Source: JBAXGW01 sp037139195 (GTDB lineage: Bacteria > Bacteroidota > Bacteroidia > Bacteroidales > JAHJDW01). Taken from it: a stretch of DNA of 11,629 nt. The stretch lies in assembly GCA_037139195.1 (NCBI GenBank), contig JBAXGW010000095.1, positions 1-11,629 on the forward strand, in the 5' to 3' direction. This document shows positions 6,243 to 11,629 of this stretch, piece after piece; within the stretch, counting starts at the first letter, position 1; each line of letters opens with the position of its first letter. Position numbers and translations under genes: made by a program. A model generated the notes under the pieces. It was not told where the DNA came from, did not search any database, and saw only the letters and a program-made list of their open reading frames with translations.

Positions 6243-6943
6243 GCTATATAGACTGACACAACCAGACAAACGAAATGACTGAAATAAAACTCTACAAAAG
6301 ACCTTTGAAAGGTTTGAAAATTTTAGCTTTGACTATTCCATTAGTTTTAATTGGAATATTTCTGATATTTGAAAAATCAGTCGACTCTTCTGACTACATA
6401 ATGGCTTGGCTTTGCACCTGTTTTTTCGGACTAGGCATCCCAGTTGGACTCTTTCATACTTTTGACAGACGACCACAAATTGTAATAAATGAAAATGGAA
6501 TTTGGGACAGAACAACAAAACAAGACGAAATTAAATGGGAGCAAATAGAGAGTGCATATCCGCTTGTCATTTATAAACAGAAATTTGTCTGTTTGGTTTT
6601 AGACGATACATTTGAAATCAAGAAGAAGCTTTATAAATTGGCGGCGAAAATTAATGAAGATGTAGGTGCTCAGAAAGTCAACCTTTTGATGAGTCAACTT
6701 AAAATAGACGAGCACACAATGACAAAGTTTATTAAGACAATGACAAAGACCGAAAAACAAAACAGACCGACGATAATTAAGAAATATTTTGGGGTATGAT
6801 GAACAGAATACAGCCCCTAACAGCACCTTGCTATTCAGTCGGGGTTTAGGTGGCAGTTGATAATTTAGAATATATTAATTACTTTTGTGGCAGATTGACA
6901 GTAAGGTGGTTTCTAACCCCGCCCGAAAAGCAAGCTGCCGCCG
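6237..6943 (+). mobile_element. gene cassette 3 (single small membrane protein)
   Basis: A 707-bp segment with one gene and its attC, the most conventional integron cassette of the window. The leader from the exchange point to the ATG is 38 bp with no evident promoter or Shine-Dalgarno. Its start and the left end of its own attC are complementary over 10 bp. Confidence 0.78.
6275..6799 (+). CDS. STM3941-like membrane protein of unknown function
   Basis: A 174-residue protein. Two hydrophobic segments (about 14-33 and 41-62) form a hairpin in the inner membrane with a short polar link. A soluble domain follows (about 66-170), starting RRPQIVINENGIWDRTTKQD and continuing IKWEQIESAYPLVI, then a lysine-rich helical tail. 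The order of two helices, then a strand with NENGIWDRT and an I-x-W-x-x-I motif, resembles small proteins annotated as STM3941 family, whose soluble part looks like a PH-type (bacterial photolyase/EbsA-like) domain. This is recognition from memory, without an alignment. The function is unknown. It stands alone in its cassette. Confidence 0.85.
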   Translation: MTEIKLYKRPLKGLKILALTIPLVLIGIFLIFEKSVDSSDYIMAWLCTCFFGLGIPVGLFHTFDRRPQIVINENGIWDRTTKQDEIKWEQIESAYPLVIYKQKFVCLVLDDTFEIKKKLYKLAAKINEDVGAQKVNLLMSQLKIDEHTMTKFIKTMTKTEKQNRPTIIKKYFGV

Positions 6944-6949
6944 TTAGCG
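6815..6949 (+). repeat. attC-like site 4 (end of cassette 3)
   Basis: A 135-bp imperfect inverted repeat. The left end is CCCTAAC (6815-6821), with arm 6825-6847 pairing with 6915-6936; the right end is GTTAGCG (6943-6949). The arm sequences differ from sites 2 and 3 but share CGCCCGAAAAGCAAG with site 1. Nine bases from G6943 pair with AACGCTAAC at 10225-10233. It starts 15 bp after the membrane-protein stop codon. Confidence 0.83.
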
Positions 6950-7062
6950 TTCATTGGAAGGAAAAAACAGCAACACAGATAATCAGAATATTTAACGATA
7001 AATTTGAATAAGCACAATTTTGCCTATAAAAATGAGTACTTTTACGAAAAAAAAATAAAAAC

Positions 7063-9975
7063 ATGAAAATAATAACATCTTTAGCAATTTCGACTATTCT
7101 GTTGGTAAGTTGCGCACAAACTTTTGGCCAAGCAACCAAACCTGCCGTTAAACCAAAAACAACTCCAGTTGAACAACAAAAAGCTCTACCACAAACTGCT
7201 GTTGTGCTAAAGCCTTTTAGGAATTACATAACTTCTTATTCTGGTTATAAAGATTCTGTTACACAAAAAACAGTTATACGAGCAATATACCAAATGGCTA
7301 ACGAATTTTCAGAGGGATATGCTTTGGTAAGTAAGAATGATAAATATGGATATATTGATATTACTGGCAAAGAGATAATTCCATGCAAATATGACTACAT
7401 ATTCGCCAATTTCTCTGATGGTTTTTTTCCTGTAACTTTGAATGATAAATATGGTCTTTTAGATAAAACAGGAGAAGTAGTAGTAGCTCTTAAATACGAC
7501 AATACTATTCAGTTTTCTGAGGGATTAGCTCCAGTGCAAATTAACAATAAAAGGGGGTTTATTGATAAAACAGGTAAAGAAATCATTTCTCTAAAATACG
7601 ATGCTGCCATTAGTTTTTCATATGGATTAGCATGTGTGATGCTAAACAATAAATGGGGATTTATTGATAAAACAGGTAACGAAATTATTCCTCTAAAATA
7701 CGATAATGTCAGTAGTTTTTCAGATGGATTGGCACCTGTGATGCTAAACGATAAATGGGGATTTATTGATAATAATGGCAAGGAAGTAATTCCAAATATT
7801 TACACTTATGCTTTTGATTTTAAGAATGGTATTTGCACTGTTTCATTGAATAACTTATGGGGCGTGATTGATAAAACTGGGAAAGTGTTAATTTCATTTA
7901 AATACGATGACATATCCGATTTGAATAATGTATATAAAGTGCGTGTCGGTAAGAATATTGGTTTAATTAACAAATCCGGAATTCCAATAACTGCAATTAA
8001 GTATTCGGAGATTAATAATTATTACGATGGAATTGCACGTGTAAGAATTGGAGGTTTTTTGGATGACGAAGGTATGTTAGATGGTGGCAAGCTCGGGTAT
8101 ATCAATTCCGCAGGAAAAGAGGTAGTTCCGGCTATTAACAATTCGGTAGTTATGGATAAAAATAGTATAATAGTTGATAATGGAAATAAGGTTGGAGTAG
8201 TTGATAAGACTGGCAAAGTATTGATCCCGTTTATATACGATTATATTATAGGTACAGAAAAGGGTTTTCTATTTAATATTGGTGGCGAAGGTGGAGATTT
8301 GTTAACTTACGAGCATCCCAAAGGAGGAAAATGGGGCTTATTGGACAAAACTGGAAAACAGATAATTCCTGCAAAATATGATGATGTGTATCTTGAAGAG
8401 GAAGGACACATTGCGGTAAATATGGGAGGAACTCGAAATGAATATGGTCTTGAAAAGGGATGGGGTTTTATTGATTTAAAAGGAAACCAAATTACTCCAA
8501 TGATTTACGATCACGGATCTACTTTTAAAAATGGCTTTGCAAGGGTTTCCCTTAGCGGTAAAATTGGCTATATTAATAAAAAAGGGAAGGAAGTAGTTGC
8601 ACCTAAGTACAAGTTTATTATAAGTGGCAATAGTGACTTTAGTGGCGGGTTTGCAAGGGTTGAACTCGAAGATCCACAAGGTCATAGAATTATGGGATTT
8701 ATAGATACTTTGGGCACAGAGATATGTCCTTTAAAATATAATGAAGTGTCTGATTTTAGCGAAGGAATGGCTTTAGTTAACATGATCACAGGTACTTATC
8801 CTAATTATATTTTTATGAATGGTTTTATCAATAGTAAAGGTATTGAAGTAATCCCTTGCAAATATGCTGATGCTACAGACTTTGATGGAGGTATTGCCTC
8901 GGTTAAAGAAACTAAAGAAAGTAAATGGAGAACTATCAACAATAAAGGAGAATTTTTAACAAAAACTTATGTGAATTGCACAAGTAAAAATATTACAGCA
9001 AAAACAATTGACAAAAATAATATATGGGTGGACATGTCCTTAGGTGAAAAAAGATCATTTGAGGGGATATGTTTTATCAAAGATAGTAATGAATCGAAAA
9101 TGGGATTTGCAATAGAAAGTCATTACGAAGATAAATTTAGCTCGATATTAAAAACTACAGATGGAGGATTACATTGGATTTCAAAAATAGTAGACTTTAC
9201 CAATCTTCGTTCATTATGCTTCACTCCTTCAAGCAATGGTTCAAAAATCGGAATTATTGTTGGAGATAAGGGAGTAATACTAAAAACAACCGACATGGGT
9301 GAAAATTGGGAATTAAAAACCTCTGGAACTACATTGTCGTTATTGGCTGTTTGTGGTGTGGAAACTACAGATGGTTCTTCAATTGCTTACGCTGCTGGTG
9401 TCGATGGAATAATTATAAAAACTACAGATGGCGGTGAAACATGGAAAAGTCAAAGATCACATACATCATCGTATTTATACAATATTTATTTTACAGATGC
9501 GAACATTGGCTATGCTACCGGACAAAAGGGGACAATACTAAAAACAACTGATGGTGGTGAAAATTGGATATCCCTAACCACTAATACACAAAGCCATTTG
9601 CTTTCAATCTATTTTACAGACGCAAATACGGGGTATGCTGTTGGAGGAGATCTTAATAATAATGTGGGTACTATTTTGAAAACAGAAAATGGCGGAAAAG
9701 ATTGGGTAAATCAAAAATCAGGCACAAAAGAATTCTTAAGTCAAATTGTTTTTGTTAAGGATCCTAATGGGATAAACACTGGCTATGTTGTAGGAAATGG
9801 AGGCGTTATACTTAAAACAATAAATGCGGGTGAAACTTGGACTAAAGAAAATTCAAATACTTCAGAAGGGCTCCAGTCTATTAGCTTTGAACAAAAAAGC
9901 AATGGGGGTATTATGGGTTTTGTGGTTGGTTATAATGGTATTATGCTTCAAAATGCTATTACTAAAACGGAATAA
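7063..9975 (+). CDS. WG-repeat and YCF48-like beta-propeller lipoprotein
   Basis: A 970-residue protein. A signal peptide with a lipobox (LLVSC, Cys17) suggests a lipoprotein on the periplasmic or outer face. A Pro/Lys/Thr/Gln-rich linker (about 24-50) follows. Residues about 80-640 contain roughly 15 WG repeats of the form W/Y-G-x-I-D-K-x-G-K-E-x-I-P-x-K-Y-D, each preceded by F-S-x-G-x-A-x-V. The last copy (RTINNKGEF) is degenerate. From about 666 to the end there are six Asp-box-like motifs of the YCF48/BNR type (KTTDGGLHW near 697, then MGENW, GGETW, GGENW, GGKDW and NAGETW near 918), likely a six- or seven-bladed propeller. YCF48 is known from photosystem II assembly, but in Bacteroidota such repeats occur widely in surface proteins and no role in photosynthesis is implied. 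The protein is probably a binding scaffold; its ligand is unknown. The gene is exceptionally long for a cassette. Confidence 0.92.
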   Translation: MKIITSLAISTILLVSCAQTFGQATKPAVKPKTTPVEQQKALPQTAVVLKPFRNYITSYSGYKDSVTQKTVIRAIYQMANEFSEGYALVSKNDKYGYIDITGKEIIPCKYDYIFANFSDGFFPVTLNDKYGLLDKTGEVVVALKYDNTIQFSEGLAPVQINNKRGFIDKTGKEIISLKYDAAISFSYGLACVMLNNKWGFIDKTGNEIIPLKYDNVSSFSDGLAPVMLNDKWGFIDNNGKEVIPNIYTYAFDFKNGICTVSLNNLWGVIDKTGKVLISFKYDDISDLNNVYKVRVGKNIGLINKSGIPITAIKYSEINNYYDGIARVRIGGFLDDEGMLDGGKLGYINSAGKEVVPAINNSVVMDKNSIIVDNGNKVGVVDKTGKVLIPFIYDYIIGTEKGFLFNIGGEGGDLLTYEHPKGGKWGLLDKTGKQIIPAKYDDVYLEEEGHIAVNMGGTRNEYGLEKGWGFIDLKGNQITPMIYDHGSTFKNGFARVSLSGKIGYINKKGKEVVAPKYKFIISGNSDFSGGFARVELEDPQGHRIMGFIDTLGTEICPLKYNEVSDFSEGMALVNMITGTYPNYIFMNGFINSKGIEVIPCKYADATDFDGGIASVKETKESKWRTINNKGEFLTKTYVNCTSKNITAKTIDKNNIWVDMSLGEKRSFEGICFIKDSNESKMGFAIESHYEDKFSSILKTTDGGLHWISKIVDFTNLRSLCFTPSSNGSKIGIIVGDKGVILKTTDMGENWELKTSGTTLSLLAVCGVETTDGSSIAYAAGVDGIIIKTTDGGETWKSQRSHTSSYLYNIYFTDANIGYATGQKGTILKTTDGGENWISLTTNTQSHLLSIYFTDANTGYAVGGDLNNNVGTILKTENGGKDWVNQKSGTKEFLSQIVFVKDPNGINTGYVVGNGGVILKTINAGETWTKENSNTSEGLQSISFEQKSNGGIMGFVVGYNGIMLQNAITKTE
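7507..7800 (+). repeat. 102-bp tandem repeats conserved at DNA level within the WG region
   Basis: TTTATTGATAA starts at 7558, 7660 and 7762, exactly 102 bp (34 codons) apart. The units between are nearly identical (AAATGGGGATTTATTGAT and GTGATGCTAAAC recur in adjacent copies), while other WG repeats of the gene agree only at protein level. This points to recent duplication or gene conversion of these units, and to possible length variation between strains. Confidence 0.75.
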
Positions 9976-10088
9976 AAGAATGCGAAGTTAAAGCAGCACA
10001 ATGGACAACCATATACGTGAATAATCCGCCAAAAGATGAGCAACAAGCCTTCCAAATCAGTATGAACTCGTATTTGGGTATAATGTAA
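9966..10088 (+). pseudogene. possible 5'-truncated gene remnant
   Basis: Right behind the WG/YCF48 gene, in a different frame, an open stretch without a usable start codon near its beginning ends in TAA at 10086-10088. It encodes a protein-like segment (KECEVKAAQWTTIYVNNPP, then KDEQQAFQISMNSYLGIM). Its composition is balanced, unlike random AT-rich translation. It could be the tail of a lost gene, but I cannot name the family. The sequence that follows (10089-10224) has only a 19-codon ORF at 10134-10193 and nothing else I recognise. Confidence 0.35.
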
Positions 10089-10226
10089 CATTACAAAAGC
10101 TACAAATTGCGAAAAGATATGATTTGTAAAAACATGAGTGGCTGGTGGTGGAATTATGTATATTTATCGGGCGGAATAGCTAATTTGTACTAAAAAACAA
10201 AACCAGTGTGACAATAACCAACGAAA

Positions 10227-10358
10227 CGCTAACAACAGCTCATACGCAATGCGGGTTTCAGAGGTTTTGCAAGTTCAGTTCCCGCAGGCAAGGTTTGTCT
10301 CGGTTGATAGGGACGTAGCCACGGAATCCCGCACTGCGCATAGCTGCGACCGTTAGCG
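10227..10358 (+). repeat. attC-like site 5 (end of cassette 4)
   Basis: A 132-bp imperfect inverted repeat. The left end is CGCTAAC (10227-10233), with arm 10237-10258 pairing with 10325-10345; the right end is GTTAGCG (10352-10358). Apart from mismatches, the left arm AGCTCATACGCA has one extra C compared with the complement of the right arm, an extrahelical-type base as in attC sites. The arm sequence is unrelated to the other sites, although ends and length are conserved. Ten bases from G10352 pair with TGCCGCTAAC at 11449-11458. Confidence 0.83.
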
Positions 10359-10434
10359 GCAAGTTAAGCAGCGTACTACAAGAAACGGGGATGCCGAAAA
10401 CCGACAGAGTAGGCATAATGTAAAAACAAAAAAT

Positions 10435-10734
10435 ATGATTTCAGATGTTCAAATTAAAAACAATTGGATTATCGTATTCGGTTCCAATGGAAAAGAAACA
10501 AAAAGAATGGCTGACAATGGTAAAGAAGTAGTTGGAATTGCCAGCGACTTTTTTGTTGTTTTATCACATAGTTGGATTATCACCTATGATGAGAATTGTA
10601 AAGAAATTAGTAGAATGGCAGATAGCGGAAAGCAAGTAAGAGGTGCGGCTGGTAATACATTTACTGTAAAAAGTAATAGTTGGATTATTACTTTCGACAA
10701 AAATTGCAAAGAACAAAATAGACGAGGAGCATAA
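10435..10734 (+). CDS. small protein with exact 36-residue tandem repeat
   Basis: A 99-residue protein of about two and a half repeats. The motif W-I-I-x-(F/Y)-(G/D) starts at residues 11, 47 and 83, and R-M-A-D-x-G-K at 24 and 60, so the period is exactly 36. It is followed by a strand (FFVVLSHS, TFTVKSNS). Each unit looks like four short beta strands, as in one propeller blade or a repeat that assembles into a larger sheet. There is no signal peptide. I do not know the function. The next ORF starts one base after the stop, and the end of this gene contains GAGGAG ten bases before that ATG, a Shine-Dalgarno-like stretch not seen for the other genes. The pair is probably translated together. 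Confidence 0.78.
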   Translation: MISDVQIKNNWIIVFGSNGKETKRMADNGKEVVGIASDFFVVLSHSWIITYDENCKEISRMADSGKQVRGAAGNTFTVKSNSWIITFDKNCKEQNRRGA

Positions 10735-10735
10735 G

Positions 10736-11440
10736 ATGAATGATAAATTATTAAATCTCTATAATTCAAAGTGGAAAAATCTTTGTGATGCAATGCAACC
10801 AATTCTTAAAGATGAAACTTTAGAATTAAAACCGACATGTCCTTTACTTTTATCAATAGGAAATGAAGAAGAATTTAAAAATGCAGACATCCGATTAATG
10901 GTTTTTGGACAGGAAACCAATAATTGGTATGATGAATTCCATAATGATATTCCATCAATCATTGAATGTTATGATTCTTTTTTCAGCAATGACAAATGCT
11001 GGGGTTATGGTGGACAATTTTGGAATGGAGTTGGTAGATTTATAGAATTACTTCAAACCAAATATTCAAATAAAAAGATTAGTTTAATTTGGAATAATAT
11101 TGTAAAAATTGGCAAGTATGCAGAAAAAGGTTTTCCCCCAAATTATATTTACGAGATAGAAAGAAAATATTTTTCTGTAATAAAAGAAGAGATAGAAGTT
11201 ATCAACCCGACAATTGTTTTATTCTTGACTGGTCCGTATTATGACAGCGTTATTACTGACAACTTTGGCAAATTGACATATTCCAAACTTTCAGATGAGT
11301 TTTCAGAAAGAGAAATTGCTAAAGTTTCATTAACTGGAACTCCTTTTGCATACAGAACTTATCATCCAAATTATTTGTGGAGAAATGGCATTAATAAGTA
11401 TTTTGACACTATTATTAATGACATGACACTTTTGAAATGA
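10736..11440 (+). CDS. uracil-DNA-glycosylase-fold family protein
   Basis: A 234-residue soluble protein. It shows the order of motifs of the UDG superfamily: a strand ending in the active-site-like loop LMVFGQETNNW (54-64), SLIWNNIVKIGK (116-127) resembling the conserved strand with Asn, INPTIVLFLTG (156-166), and AYRTYHPNYLW (205-215) where the HPS-type loop with its histidine (H210) sits. UDG-fold proteins of this sort may bind or cut modified bases, but many members found in defence or cassette contexts have no proven glycosylase activity. Cytoplasmic location is expected. It begins one base after the 99-residue repeat protein, suggesting a joint function. A second, divergent UDG-like protein is encoded in cassette 1 (1514-2377). 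Confidence 0.82.
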   Translation: MNDKLLNLYNSKWKNLCDAMQPILKDETLELKPTCPLLLSIGNEEEFKNADIRLMVFGQETNNWYDEFHNDIPSIIECYDSFFSNDKCWGYGGQFWNGVGRFIELLQTKYSNKKISLIWNNIVKIGKYAEKGFPPNYIYEIERKYFSVIKEEIEVINPTIVLFLTGPYYDSVITDNFGKLTYSKLSDEFSEREIAKVSLTGTPFAYRTYHPNYLWRNGINKYFDTIINDMTLLK

Positions 11441-11451
11441 TAAAAACCTGC

Positions 11452-11583
11452 CGCTAACAAGCGTTTGTAGCCACTTGCCGTTTCTACCTCCGTTGAAAGT
11501 GACGTGCGTTTGGAAAGTTCATCTCTTTTTGATAACTTTGTCGCTAATCATCGGCAAGCGGCTACAAGCGCCGTCCGTTATCG
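11452..11583 (+). repeat. attC-like site 6 (end of cassette 5)
   Basis: A 132-bp imperfect inverted repeat. The left end is CGCTAAC (11452-11458), with arm 11459-11480 pairing with 11552-11572; the right end is GTTATCG (11577-11583). The middle part shares AGTGACGTGC, GGAAAGTTCA and a GCTAATnATCG motif with site 2, although their arms differ. It starts 11 bp after the UDG-like gene's stop codon. Confidence 0.84.
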
Positions 11584-11629
11584 GCAACCCTAAAAAAGAC
11601 GACAATGCAGACATTGAAACATGACAAAC
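11578..11629 (+). mobile_element. start of cassette 6 (cut by the window end)
   Basis: The sequence after the exchange point begins TTATCGGCA, so its own attC downstream should have TGCCGATAAC at its left end. An ATG at 11605 (reading MQTLKHDK) and one at 11621 stay open to the window end, but either could be chance. Confidence 0.5.

Larger units (their letters stand above)
6944..10352 (+). mobile_element. gene cassette 4 (giant WG/YCF48 repeat lipoprotein)
   Basis: A 3409-bp segment bounded by attC-like sites 4 and 5, with one 2.9-kb gene and about 250 bp of non-coding or decayed sequence after it. The leader (6944-7062) is A-rich. A TACTTTTA resembling a -7 element lies at 7037-7044, but no TTG stands at the right distance. 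Its ends pair over 9 bp. Confidence 0.75.
10353..11577 (+). mobile_element. gene cassette 5 (36-residue-repeat protein + UDG-like protein)
   Basis: A 1225-bp two-gene segment. The leader 10353-10434 has no clear promoter. The two genes are one base apart and must be read from one message. The ends pair over 10 bp. Confidence 0.78.

Noticed and set aside
7037..7044. TACTTTTA as -7 element for the WG/YCF48 gene
   Set aside because: The nearest TTG elements are 14 and 30 bp upstream, outside the 19-21 bp spacing used in Bacteroidota.
7509..8216. Minus-strand ORFs within the WG-repeat region
   Set aside because: They are antisense images of the repeats (recurring PVLSINPH-type residues) without gene features.
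10134..10193. 19-codon ORF reading MSGWWWNYVYLSGGIANLY
   Set aside because: It is too short, and no ribosome-binding or conservation evidence is available; probably chance.
1..11629. CRISPR array, tRNA, rRNA, integrase or IS element
   Set aside because: No regularly spaced short direct repeats of CRISPR type, no cloverleaf or rRNA sequence, and no recombinase or transposase ORF were found on either strand.

Overview
The window looks like a stretch of a chromosomal integron cassette array (or an array of attC sites without a visible integrase) from a member of the Bacteroidota. The phylum call rests on a C-terminal type IX secretion (Por) sorting domain, promoters of the TTG / TAnnTTTG type, a general lack of Shine-Dalgarno sequences, AT-rich genes, and WG-repeat and YCF48-like repeat proteins. 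All real genes read on the + strand.

The organising feature is a series of 132-135 bp imperfect inverted repeats lying between gene groups at 2414-2547, 6109-6242, 6815-6949, 10227-10358 and 11452-11583, plus the right half of another at 1-58. Each begins with ...TAAC and ends with GTTA.... They look like integron attC sites similar to the Vibrio cholerae repeats: single-stranded foldable arms, AAC/GTT ends, unpaired spacers next to the ends. The decisive observation is the pairing rule. The bases after one site's GTT are complementary over 9-10 bp to the bases before the AAC of the NEXT site. This is expected if each segment was once a circle closed at its own attC. It holds for all five complete segments.

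Layout. Cassette 1 (53-2541): a secreted Kelch beta-propeller with a T9SS tail, a strong terminator, then a protein resembling the uracil-DNA glycosylase (UDG) fold. Cassette 2 (2542-6236): a complete restriction-modification (R-M) module with an XRE controller, a PD-(D/E)xK endonuclease and an N6-adenine methyltransferase fused to a specificity domain. An 8-bp inverted repeat sits inside the methyltransferase promoter, and the module is flanked by short degenerate direct repeats. Cassette 3 (6237-6943): a small two-helix membrane protein of the STM3941 type. Cassette 4 (6944-10352): a 970-residue lipoprotein made of about 15 WG repeats followed by a YCF48/BNR-like propeller, then a probable gene remnant. 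Cassette 5 (10353-11577): a 99-residue protein with an exact 36-residue repeat, followed after 1 bp by a second UDG-fold protein. Cassette 6 begins at 11578 and leaves the window.

The cassettes do not form one pathway. They are a collection of independent modules (cell surface, DNA defence, membrane, unknown), as expected of an integron gene store. The self-regulated R-M cassette could both defend against phage and stabilise the array. No integrase, attI, tRNA, rRNA, CRISPR or transposase is visible.
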